Below are positions 28,110 through 38,235 of a stretch of 64,000 nt of DNA, in pieces (within the stretch, counting starts at the first letter, position 1; each line of letters begins with the position of its first letter). The stretch covers positions 2,168,140 through 2,232,139 of the forward strand of contig CP051546.1 in the NCBI GenBank assembly GCA_012837155.1. The letters are read 5' to 3'. Both the position numbers and the translations under genes were made by a program. Source of the stretch: Flavobacterium sp. Its GTDB lineage: Bacteria; Bacteroidota; Bacteroidia; Flavobacteriales; Flavobacteriaceae. Below the pieces are notes generated by a model. That model made no database searches. It was not told the DNA's origin and was given only the letters and a program-made list of their open reading frames with translations.

Positions 28110-28147
28110 AAAACCTAATGCCTGATTTATTCCAGCATTAGGTTTTT
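28110..28147 (+). terminator. Hairpin terminator after the rve fragment
   Basis: 12-bp arms aaaacctaatgc/gcattaggtttt (28110-28121 and 28135-28146) around a 13-nt loop, with a short T run. Confidence 0.7.
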
Positions 28148-28355
28148 AGTGTTTCATTCTTAAATTTTAGGATTGGGCTTTACTTTGACTTTACCATAAC
28201 AGCCTCAATATTAGTTTCAATTCCTTAAATGAAACCTTTATTATAAAAGAATCGTGTTAGGAACACTGTATCAATAAAACAACTATTGTTTTGTCAAAAA
28301 GATACATATTGCTATATTTGTGCTTTTTAGATAACTTTCTGAAAAAACAGACAGG

Positions 28356-28725
28356 ATGCAGCACATTGGTAAAAACATAAAAAGAATAAGAGAGGAAAAG
28401 GGATTAACGCAACAGTCTATCGCAGACCTTATTGCTATGCACCGCTCGAACTACTCCAGAGTAGAAAACTGGCGACCGAGATTTGTCTATTGATGCCATT
28501 GGCAAAATTGCCAAATATTTCAATATGACCATTGACCAACTCGTTAATTTTGAGGGAGATATTCCCCAAGAAGTTACCATTGAAGATAAATCGCTTGCCG
28601 AACAAATTAAATTAATTCAAGGATTGGAACTCGAAGAAAAAAATATGGTTTTCAAAATGGTCGACACTTTTTTGACCCAAAAAAAGTTTAAGGATTTCTT
28701 TCAGAAAAACATAGCAACGCTTTAA
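28356..28725 (+). CDS. XRE-family transcriptional regulator (frameshifted)
   Basis: About 123 residues. It starts MQHIGKNIKRIREEKGLTQQSIADLIAMHRSNYSRVEN, a classic HTH_3 domain. An extra T near 28470 breaks the frame. Removing it gives VENGDRDLSIDAIGKIAKYFNMTIDQLVNFEGD, then a helical tail (EQIKLIQGLELEEKNMVFKMVDTFLTQKKF). It lies 11 bp upstream of a toxin-antitoxin pair and probably regulates it. Confidence 0.85.
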
Positions 28726-28736
28726 ATCAAATTATT

Positions 28737-28982
28737 ATGAACACACAACAATTGCAAAACGACAAGTTAAGCATCATTAATTGGATGAGCCAATTAGAAG
28801 ATTTTTCGCTGGTCGAAAAAGTAAAAGCCATAATGAGTTCTCCTGATGCTTGTTTGTTGTCTAATGAGCAAAAAAATGCCATAGACGAGGCTTTACAATC
28901 CATAGAAACAAAAGGAACTACACCACACAATACCGTAATGGAAGAAACCAGAAAACGTTTTCCACATCTTTACAACCGATAA
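28737..28982 (+). CDS. Putative antitoxin
   Basis: 81 residues, helical. Its second half (LLSNEQKNAIDEALQSIE) resembles the C-terminal region of RelB/ParD-like antitoxins in Bacteroidota addiction modules. It lies 3 bp upstream of the RelE/ParE-like toxin and 11 bp downstream of the XRE gene. Assigned mostly by context. Confidence 0.65.
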   Translation: MNTQQLQNDKLSIINWMSQLEDFSLVEKVKAIMSSPDACLLSNEQKNAIDEALQSIETKGTTPHNTVMEETRKRFPHLYNR

Positions 28983-28985
28983 TTT

Positions 28986-29275
28986 ATGACGACAATTCAT
29001 TGGTCTGAACCTGCGAAAATCGATTATTGGAGCAATATTGAATACTTGGAGAGAGAATGGACACTCAAAGAAGTCTATATTTTATGGACAAGGTCGATGA
29101 ACTCATCGATTTGTTGACCAAAAACAATGTTGTTTTCAAGCCTACTTTATACAAAAACACGTTTCAAGTGCCTGTCCTAAAACAAATCACGCTTTATTAT
29201 CGTTTTGAAAATGACACCATTGAACTCCTGCGGTTTTGGAATAATTACCAGGATCTAGGAAAGTTTACTTTATAA
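28986..29275 (+). CDS. RelE/ParE-superfamily toxin (frameshifted)
   Basis: 96 residues after restoring one T near 29089. It starts MTTIHWSEPAKIDYWSNIEYLEREW, continues KEVYIFMDKVDELIDLL and ends with ITLYYRFENDTIELLRFWNNYQDLGKF. The alpha/beta order and the terminal IELLRFWNNYQD match the ParE/RelE plasmid-stabilisation fold. It is followed by a strong terminator that closes the module. Confidence 0.8.
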
Positions 29276-29283
29276 AACAAAAC

Positions 29284-29305
29284 CGAGCAATTGCTCGTTT
29301 TTTTT
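29284..29305 (+). terminator. Terminator of the toxin-antitoxin module
   Basis: Palindrome cgagcaattgctcg followed by eight T residues. Confidence 0.88.
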
Positions 29306-29461
29306 GTTGTCTTGACTTGTTTTGCGTTCCCCTCGTTTATAGGCACAGTTTGCAATTCTGCGCTATCCACACAAGTAAATTTACTGCATATCTAGGACGT
29401 CGGGGTTTAAATACTCAATATAAAATAGATCAAACCAATTAGAATGAATAGAAAGGTATTG

Positions 29462-29703
29462 TCAAATAAATATAATTAAAATTATATCTAAACTTTTTTT
29501 CAATATAAAACTTCCAACCAAAACAAACGTTATAAAAGATATTATTAAAGTAGGAACAGTAAAAAACAAACCAATTAACGAGATTATTCTTCTATTTATA
29601 TGATTATCTCCATTTAAAATGAGTTTTGAATTATTTTAAAAACACATAATAATATTGCTCCAATTAAATTAACTATTGAGTATCTTTTTATTTTATCATC
29701 CAT
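29462..29703 (-). CDS. Small membrane protein, candidate immunity protein for the Rhs toxin (frameshifted)
   Basis: 80 residues after restoring one A near 29632. It begins MDDKIKRYSIVNLIGAILL. Two hydrophobic segments are visible (IVNLIGAILLCVF and LIGLFFTVPTLIISFITFVLVGSFIL), plus a final hydrophobic tail. The start lies 4 bp after the repaired stop of the Rhs gene, the position where immunity genes sit. It has no recognised family; the immunity role is inferred from position. Confidence 0.5.
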
Positions 29704-29707
29704 AGCC

Positions 29708-31964
29708 CTAACGTTTAATAGTTTTAAAACCCTGTTTAATCGCTCTTTGATCCGTTGGAGTATCCCAAAATCCTTGACCAAATAATATGTTATTTAATTG
29801 AGAGCCAAATCTTACCTCCGAATAAGAAAATTACTTGCAGACATCCAAGCTCCCCACATAAAATTGCCTGCATCTCCTAAATTATAAACAGTATGTTGAT
29901 TGCCAAATCTGTAAAAAGTACCATTTCCAATATTTCCGCCATATTCAGCACCTGCTGGGCTTTCATTATAAGCTTTACTAAGTACATTAAATCCAAAATC
30001 AGCTGTAGTATGTGATTTAATCGCAGCGGTTAAATATCTTGAATCTGCACTCATTGCAGATGGAATTAACCCTGCTTTCATAATGAATTCAACTAATTTT
30101 TTCATAGAAATTGGAGTGAATATTTGATCCCCTACATTAAAATCTTGAGTTTCTAAAAATTGATTATCATTCTTAGGGTCATTAACTTTAATTTGAACAC
30201 CGTTTTCATCAAAAAATCTATTAGGCTTATCATTTCTAACTACATTAGTGACTCTTCCGTTAGCACCAACAGTTATATCGTCAGGAGGAGAATCATTAGG
30301 AGAATTTCCTCCACTGTTAACCCATTGAGCAAATTTTTTATTTGAGGCTGCTAATCTGTCTTCTATTTCAGAATCTGCCTTAATATAACTTTCTGTCTGC
30401 ATTCCATCTGGGTCAACAAAATAGATAGGATTATTATAGGCGTAATTATACGGAGACCATCTTCGACTTTGTTCCGCTAGCGGATCCGCATTCATCCAAC
30501 GTCCTAAACTTGGATCATAATTCCTTGCCCCATAGTCATACATATTAAGTCCCAGCTCGTCTTGCAATTCTTTACCGTTGTACTTATACTTCTGCGCTGG
30601 ATTGGTAGAAGTTGCTGCAATATTATATCCTTTATGCTTAAGACCAAAGGGATAATAATTACTTTCCTCAATAATCTCGGAAGTTGTAATTGTACCGTCA
30701 TTATTGGGATCTCCATAACTCAAACGCACATTACCCAAATGGTCTTTGTACTGGTAAATATAAGAATAAATTCCAGAATTATAATCTACATAGCCCTCAG
30801 GAGTTGAAAAAAATTTCAAGTTGTTGTTTTCGTACTGAAATCCTCCTGCATAATCGGTGGTGGTGGTGCCTACTATTTTGCGTTGTTTTGCGCCTGTGGC
30901 ATCGTACACATAATTAATAAAACCCCCTACTAGTACTACTTGGGTGGGTAAATTCAGGTGGTTGTAGGCTATCGAGTTAATTCCTTTGTTGGCATCAGTT
31001 TTCATATTGCCGTTGGCATCGTAGGTGTAATCGTCTCCTGTGTTATTGCCGTCTTTAAATCCTTCGGTGGTATTGCCACTGTCTGCTACTTTCATCAAAC
31101 GATTGCCTGTGTTGGAATTGTTATAGGTATAAACAAGATTGTCCATCGTTCCGAAAGTAGTCGCTGCAAGATTGGTGTTTCCTTTTCGAAAGAGACTCAT
31201 GATGTTTCCGTTTTTGTCATAAGTCAAGGCTTCGATGTAATTAGTGGTATTATCTACTCCAGAAGTTAATCGGTTCAAGGCATCGTAGGTATAGGTATAA
31301 TTGCTACTCACAGGATTGGATGTTGTATTTAGAGAGGTAGTTTTCCAAAACGTTTGGCTGATGTTTCCGTTGTATAGGGCTTTGCTGGGGTCAGTAGGAT
31401 TGTTGTAATTAATTTTAAAACTAAACAAATCATTTCCAATAGTATTGACATCGTTGATTCCTTTGAGCCAACCACGGATATTATAGGCATAATCGACGGT
31501 TTGTAGGCGGTTTTGGGTGGTTTTTCCGCCCACACCTTTGCTGGTAAGTTGTCCAAGGCTGTCGTAATTATTGGAAACAATTACTTCTTGCACAGCATTA
31601 TTAATAGATTGCTTTTGGGTTAGTACTCTTCCAGCTTGGTCGTAGGTAAAGGTATCTACTATTGTAATAAGGGGGTTGACCCCTTTGAGGTGGGTACTGG
31701 TGGTTTGGATTGCTTTACCTGTAAAATCGAGTAGATTTGTTACCATACTAGTGGTAGTTAGGTAGTCGTTTTTGCTGTAATTGTATATGGATCGTCCTTT
31801 GGCATCGTAATACATGACATGGGTAATCCAACTGCTGATTCCCATAACACGTACCTTGCTTCCTGTGCTCAGCCCTTTGGCATTGGTACTCCTTCTTTTT
31901 CGTAAACATAATTCACTCGATTATCATTTTCAACAGTAAAATCATTGCTGAAAATATATTGAAT
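29708..31964 (-). pseudogene. 5'-truncated Rhs protein with polymorphic toxin type 44 tip
   Basis: About 750 codons of Rhs repeats (YDALNRLTSG, YNYAYNNPIYF and many YD motifs), the Rhs core signature (YNPSLGRWMNADPLAEQ, written here YDPSLGRW), and PDGM before the tip. The tip (LIPSAMSADSRYL ... AEYGGNIGNGTFYRFGNQHTVYNLGDAGNFMWGAWMS) matches bacterial toxin 44, a predicted nuclease-type toxin. The last 35 residues (SEVRFGSQLNNILFGQGFWDTPTDQRAIK) need one frame repair near 29820; another is near 31880. Coding signal starts abruptly at about 31964 with no start codon or N-terminal domain, so the gene has lost its front. Confidence 0.82.
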
Positions 31965-32082
31965 TTACTTAATTTCCTATTTTCCAAACAAAAAACTATC
32001 TTCGCTTTATCAAATTAAAAAATCGGTTTTTATCCGTGTCTTTACGAAGCAAATTTGTGTCATTCGTGTCCAAATAACCACT

Positions 32083-34192
32083 ATGCAGCAAAACCTACTA
32101 GAAACTCCCATCGAATACCTCAAAGGCGTTGGTCCCAACCGGGGTGCTTTGTTGCGCAAAGAATTGGGAATTCATAAATATGGGGATTTGCTTAATTTTT
32201 TCCCTAATCGTTATATTGACAGAACACGCTATTACAAGATTAACGAATTACAAAACAATGTTGCCGAAGTACAAATTATTGGCAAAATCATCAACATCAA
32301 AACCGTTGAATTTGGCAAAAATCAGAAACGATTAGTTGCTACTTTCGCGGATGATACAGGACAAATGGAACTCGTTTGGTTTCAAGGACATAAATGGATT
32401 CGGGAAAGTTTGAAACTGAATGAAATGTGTGTCATTTTCGGAAAATGCACTTCTTTTGGAAACACTTTCAATATGGCACATCCCGAAATTGAGTTGATGA
32501 CAGAGCACGAACAAAGCTTACGTTCGGCGATGCAACCCGTTTATCCTTCGACTGAAACATTGGCAAATCGTGGCATTTCCAATCGAGCGATTAACAAAAT
32601 GATGCAACAATTGTTTCAGGAAACCCAAGCCAAATTCTCTGAAACTTTACCCGATTATTTAACCGCTGAATTAAAACTAATTCCAAAAAATGCCGCCTTA
32701 TTCAACATTCATTTTCCAAAAAGTGCTGAGGCTTTAGCAAAAGCCCAATTCCGATTGAAATTCGAGGAATTATTTTACATACAATTACAATTAATCACTA
32801 AAAACCTCATTCGGAAACATAAAATCAAAGGACATCCTTTTACCAAAGTAGGCAACTATTTTAATGATTTTTATCAAAACCACCTGCCTTTTGAACTGAC
32901 CAATGCTCAAAAAAGAGTCATCAAGGAAATTCGAATCGATATGGGAAGCAACGCCCAAATGAACCGATTGTTGCAAGGCGATGTGGGTTCCGGAAAAACA
33001 ATTGTCGCGTTGATGAGTATGCTCATTGCCTTAGACAACGGTTTTCAATCTTGTTTGATGGCACCAACAGAAATCTTGGCTAATCAGCATTTTAACGGCT
33101 TAACAGAATTAGCCAAAGAATTGAATATCAATATAAAAATACTCACAGGTTCAACAAAAACTGCAGCTCGAAGAATCATTCACGAAGAACTCGAAAATGG
33201 TAGCTTGCACATCTTAATTGGCACACATGCCTTGCTGGAAGATAAGGTTAAATTCCAAAATTTAGGTTTGGCAGTAATTGACGAGCAACATCGTTTTGGA
33301 GTGGAACAACGTTCGAAACTCTGGAAGAAAAACGAGATTCCGCCACACGTTTTAGTAATGACTGCCACCCCTATTCCACGAACTTTGGCGATGAGTTTGT
33401 ATGGCGATTTAGATATTTCGATGATTGACGAATTGCCACCAGGACGGAAACCCATTCAAACTGTACATCGTTTTGATAGCAATCGGTTGAGAGTTTGGAA
33501 ATTTATTCGAGATGAAATTGCTTTGGGTCGCCAAATTTATATTGTTTATCCGTTAATTGATGAATCGAAAACTATGGATTTCAATGATTTAATGGACGGT
33601 TATGAAAGCATTTCTAGAGATTTTCCGTTACCCCCAATATGCCATTTCCATTCTTCACGGAAAAATGAAACCTGCGGATAAAGATGCCGAAATGAAACGC
33701 TTTTCAGAAGGAAAAACGAACATTATGGTAGCCACAACCGTGATCGAGGTAGGCGTGAATATTCCCAATGCCAGCGTAATGATTATCGAAAGTGCCGAAC
33801 GTTTTGGATTATCACAACTCCACCAGCTTCGCGGTCGCGTAGGTCGTGGCGCCGAACAAAGTTATTGCATCCTGATGACGAGTCACAAATTGAGTGCCGA
33901 CAGTAAAACCCGAATGGAAACCATGGTGCAAACCAATGACGGTTTCGAAATTGCCGAAGTAGACCTCAAACTTCGTGGCCCTGGCGATTTGATGGGAACG
34001 CAGCAAAGTGGCGTTTTAAATCTTCAGATTGCTGATATTGTTCGAGACAGAGATATTCTGATATTAGCACGCAATTATGCCCTAAAAATTTTAAAAGACG
34101 ATGCTCCAATGCAAAAGCCCGAAAATGCTATTTTGAGAGCAACCTATATCGAATTGACGAAAAAGAAAAATATTTGGAATTATATTAGTTAA
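32083..34192 (+). CDS. recG: ATP-dependent DNA helicase RecG (frameshifted)
   Basis: 702 residues after removing one C near 33632. RecG reverses stalled forks and processes Holliday junctions. An N-terminal wedge/OB domain (EYLKGVGPNRGALLRKELG) precedes the helicase motifs: LLQGDVGSGKTIVA (Walker A), LMAPTEILANQHF, AVIDEQHRFGVEQR (the DEQH box) and MTATPIPRTLAM. After the break come ISILHGKMKPADKD, VATTVIEVGVNIPNA and LHQLRGRVGRG. The broken segment joins GYESISRDFPL to QYAISILHG. Divergent from the Rhs remnant; followed by pheT. Confidence 0.95.
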
Positions 34193-34199
34193 TTGATAA

Positions 34200-34229
34200 T
34201 TGAAAATTGACAATTGATAATTATATTTG
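34200..34229 (+). promoter_or_regulatory. Promoter of pheT
   Basis: TTG at 34200-34202 and TATATTTG at 34222-34229 are separated by 19 bp, a perfect Bacteroidota consensus. The ATG follows at 34257. Confidence 0.7.
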
Positions 34230-34256
34230 CCCCTTTGAAAATTCATATAAATCACA

Positions 34257-36676
34257 ATGAAAATATCTTACAACTGGTTAAAACAATTCATTAAAGTAGA
34301 CTGGAAATCCGAAGAAACGGCAGCTTTACTAACTGATTTAGGTCTGGAAGTAGAAATGGTTGAAAAATACCAATCCGTAAAAGGAGGATTAGAAGGAATT
34401 GTTGTAGGCCACGTTCTTACTTGTGTTCCTCACCCTGATGCCGATCGTTTAAAAATTACTACGGTGGATTTGGGCGATGGAATTCCCGTGCAAATTGTTT
34501 GCGGCGCATCAAATGTGGCTGCTGGTCAAAAAGTTCCCGTTGCCACCATTGGAACCACATTATATGACAAAGAAGGTGTTGCTTTTCAGATTAAAAAAGG
34601 AAAAATTCGTGGACAGGAAAGTCATGGAATGATTTGTGCCGAAGACGAACTAGGACTAGGAACGAGCCACGACGGAATAATGATTCTTGATGCAGCCTTA
34701 GCAGCAGGAACAAAAGCAGCGAGTGTTTTTAATATTGAAAATGACGAAGTTTTCGAAATTGGACTTACACCAAACCGAGCAGATGCTATGAGTCATCTTG
34801 GGACTGCCCGTGATTTAAGAGCTGGTTTAATGCAAAGTGGTGTGAATGTTGGATTTATCACTCCATCGGTAAGTAATTTTAGGATTGATATGAGAACCTT
34901 AAAAATAGACGTAAGTGTCGAAGATACCGCCCTTGCTCCTAGATATTGTGGTCTAACTATTTCTGGAATTTCTATAAAACCCTCACCAAATTGGTTACAA
35001 AATCGACTAAAATCTATTGGCATCAATCCAAAAAATAATATTGTTGACGTCACAAATTATGTATTACACGAATTAGGACAACCTCTTCATGCCTTTGACG
35101 CCTCAAAAATAAATGGAAAAATAGTCGTAAAAACACTCCCCTCAGGAACCAAGTTTACAACTCTTGATGATGTAGAAAGAACTTTAGATGAAGAGGATTT
35201 AATGATTTGCGATGAAAAAGGTCCTTTATGCATTGCAGGAGTTTTTGGAGGAAAAGAATCTGGTGTTTCAGAAACAACCACCTCAATTTTTCTTGAAAGT
35301 GCCTATTTTAATCCTGTTAGTATTCGGAAAAGTGCTAAAAGACATCAATTAAGTACTGATGCTTCCTTTCGATTTGAAAGAGGAATCGATCCAACAATTA
35401 CCGAATATGCCTTAAAACGCGCAGCTTTATTAATACAAGAAGTCGCTGGCGGCCAAATCACATCTGATATTATCGATATTTATCCAAAGAAAATTAAAGA
35501 TTTTCCTGTAGTCTTGAATTTCAATAATGTAAAGAAAATTATTGGACAAGAACTTCCGAAGGAGATTATTAAAAACATCTTGGCTTCATTAGATATTAAA
35601 TAAATAGTGTGTCTGATGCAGGATTGGGCTTGGTAATTCCAGCTTATCGTGTTGATGTACAAAGAGAAATTGATGTTATTGAAGAAATTCTTCGAGTTTA
35701 TGGATATAACAATATTCATTTCTCAAAAAAATTGAATGCCACCGTTTCGAATTCTCCAAGAACCGAAGATTACAAAGTTCAGAATATCATTGCAACACAA
35801 TTGAACTCACAGGGTTTTAATGAAATGATGGCGAATTCCTTGACTACGGCATCATATATTCAATTGTCAAACACGCTAAAAAAGGAACACAATGTACTGA
35901 TGTTAAATCCGTTGAGTAATGACTTGGCGGCAATGCGTCAATCCCTGTTATTCTCAGGATTAGAAGCTATTTCGTATAATATCAATCGTAGAAATTCAGA
36001 TTTGAAATTTTTCGAATTTGGAAAAACCTATCATAAATTTCCATCGGGATACGAAGAACACAAGCATTTGACAATGTTCATCACAGGAAACCGAAATCAA
36101 GAAAACTGGACAAATACACAAAAACCTTCGGATTTCTTTTTATTTAAAGGTTATGTAAACGGGGTACTTTCGAGATTAGGAATCCAAAAAGCACAAAATA
36201 TTCCTATGACTTCTGATGTGTTTTCAGAAGGAATCGCAATCGGTTTTGGAAATGATATTTTGGTAGAATATGGTGTGATTAAAAAATCAGTTCTGAAACA
36301 TTTTGACATCAAGCAGGAAGTTTTGTTTGCCGATTTTAATTGGGCTTTGATTTTGAAACTACTTTCCAATAAAATTAAGTATGCCGAAATCCCTAAATAC
36401 CCTGAGGTTCGCAGAGATTTGTCGCTATTATTGGATAACAATGTCTCTTTTGATGCGCTATATAAAATTGCTAGACAAACCGAAAAATCACTCTTAAAAA
36501 ACATTAATTTGTTTGATGTGTACCAAGGTAAAAACCTTCCTGAAGGCAAAAAATCGTATGCCCTTAGTTTCACAATTCAGGATAACACAAAAACTTTGAC
36601 CGATGTTCAAATCGACAAAATCATGAGCAAATTGCAAAGGAATTTTGAAACAGAATTAGGCGCAATTTTGAGGTAA
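34257..36676 (+). CDS. pheT: Phenylalanyl-tRNA synthetase beta subunit (frameshifted)
   Basis: 806 residues after restoring one A near 35602 (DIKINSVSDAGLG). The beta chain pairs with PheS to charge tRNA-Phe and carries the editing site. Domains in order: EMAP/tRNA-binding domain (VVGHVLTCVPHPDADRLKITTVD), B3/B4 editing region (LAPRYCGLTISGI, VDVTNYVLHELGQPLHAFD), B5 (PRTEDYKVQNIIATQL follows), a catalytic-like core, and a C-terminal FDX-ACB domain (YPEVRRDLSLLLDNNVSF). An essential gene, so the break is almost certainly a sequence error. Confidence 0.96.
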
Positions 36677-36732
36677 TATATTGCACAATAAACAATTAAA
36701 TTGAATTCTTTTCGAAATAGTACAAAAATGCA

Positions 36733-36769
36733 AACTCCCAATTCTAGGGCTAGAATTGGGAGTTTTTTT
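36733..36769 (+). terminator. Terminator of pheT
   Basis: 14-bp arms aactcccaattcta/tagaattgggagtt, loop gggc, then a T run. Confidence 0.92.
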
Positions 36770-36829
36770 ATTGTCATTAGGATTAAAACTAGTAATCATT
36801 TTTTAATCTATTTACAAGAAAACTAGACT

Positions 36830-37774
36830 TTAAGCTTCTTGAAGATAGGTTTTACTTAGTACCCTATTCCATATTTTACAAAAAGCCCAAGGGTAATAAA
36901 TTCCTAAAGTCACGATTATAAATAATGCTTGTCCCCAGATAAACAAGAAATCGTTTAGAGGATCTATGTCGTAACCAAATTCGAGGTTTCTCTCGGCTGA
37001 TGTTGCTAATGTTCTATCTGTAAAATACTTGTATAAACGAAGCGTTGCCAATGGCCAATAAATACCTACGGTTATAATAGTCAAAATTATTTCAATAAAA
37101 ATCTTACCGCATGAATTCCAGAAATCAGTTTTCCATCTAATATTAAATTCCTTATAGTCAACATTAACCGCCCATTTATAGACCAAATACATGTAAGGAA
37201 TCAAAATTAAATTCATCACAATTTGTTGGATTATGAGTACCGAAGACATTTGCCCTTGAGCGCCAATCATGATGAATCGTGCCATTATTAGTGAAGATAC
37301 AATCATAGGAATTACAACTGCTAACAAAAAAATAACAAATAACTTACTTCCTTTTCCTTGAAATTTCATGTTATTTGAATTATAAGCTGAATTGTCTATA
37401 AAAAACCGATGAATATCTCTCATAAACCAAGGCATGTAAACGCCTAATGTTATGATGCTTAGAAAAACACCCAATAATAAGGTTCCAATGAATTTACCAA
37501 AAGAGCCATTAAATTCAATTGATTTATCCTTAAAAAAAACGCTTTCGATTGTTAATTTTATAATGTAAAACAGTATGGCGTAGGCAACAATAATGAGTAG
37601 AAAAATGAATAAAGGAATCCATAAAAAAGTCGACGATGACGGACTTTCTCCCATTTGAATGTTTTTCATTCTAAAAATAAAAGTGAGGTACGGAACAATG
37701 AAAAATGCCAAGAATAATAACCAAAAAGGCAAAAGTTTTTTTCCAGTTAATCTAAAGCTAAAATAGTTTTTCAT
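36830..37774 (-). CDS. YjgN/DUF898 family membrane protein
   Basis: Intact 314-residue polytopic membrane protein. It begins YFSFRLTGKKLLPFWLLFLAFFIVPYL. Repeated GVYMPWFMRDIHRFF, GIYWPLATLRLYKYF and GIYYPWAFCKIWNRV segments between helices are typical of DUF898/YjgN. Function unknown. Upstream on the minus strand, TATATTTG (37823-37816) could be its -7 box, though the spacing to a -33 element is not ideal. Convergent with pheT. Confidence 0.85.
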   Translation of the reverse strand: MKNYFSFRLTGKKLLPFWLLFLAFFIVPYLTFIFRMKNIQMGESPSSSTFLWIPLFIFLLIIVAYAILFYIIKLTIESVFFKDKSIEFNGSFGKFIGTLLLGVFLSIITLGVYMPWFMRDIHRFFIDNSAYNSNNMKFQGKGSKLFVIFLLAVVIPMIVSSLIMARFIMIGAQGQMSSVLIIQQIVMNLILIPYMYLVYKWAVNVDYKEFNIRWKTDFWNSCGKIFIEIILTIITVGIYWPLATLRLYKYFTDRTLATSAERNLEFGYDIDPLNDFLFIWGQALFIIVTLGIYYPWAFCKIWNRVLSKTYLQEA

Positions 37775-38085
37775 AATTCAAAAATTTATAGGTTAATTTT
37801 ATTATTTTGGTTTTTCAAATATAGATTTTTTTCTTACAAAAACTACAAAAATGTTTTTTTATTCTCAAATTATTCTATATTGAATAACGATTGCACTTGT
37901 CCGCCAAATAGTGTCATCAATTTATAACAGTATAATTCTTTCGATTTTTTCTAAAAAAGTATGTCACTTAGTTGCGCTATTTATTGGAACTAAAAAACTT
38001 AGTTAGCCACAAAAGACAAAAGCAGCGGGAATTAACATAAAAAATATTGCTCCTAATAATCAATTGATTATCACAGAACAATTAT
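37775..38085. other. Intergenic DNA upstream of rpsA
   Basis: About 310 bp between the divergent DUF898 and rpsA genes, with promoters at each end. No gene or RNA structure is recognised in the middle. Confidence 0.5.
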
Positions 38086-38116
38086 TTTGCAGATAAATAA
38101 AAAAGAATTACTTTTG
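38086..38116 (+). promoter_or_regulatory. Promoter of rpsA
   Basis: TTTG at 38086-38089 and TACTTTTG at 38109-38116 are separated by 19 bp, matching the Bacteroidota consensus exactly. The leader to the ATG at 38236 is about 110 nt, long enough for regulation. Confidence 0.78.
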
Positions 38117-38235
38117 CACACCTTTTGGTGAATAAGAGTTTCCTTTAGGGTTCAACTAATTATACAAACAACTTCTGTTGTTTTCTAGCACATTATGAAA
38201 CTCGAGAAAATACAGAATACAAATTTTTAATCAGC

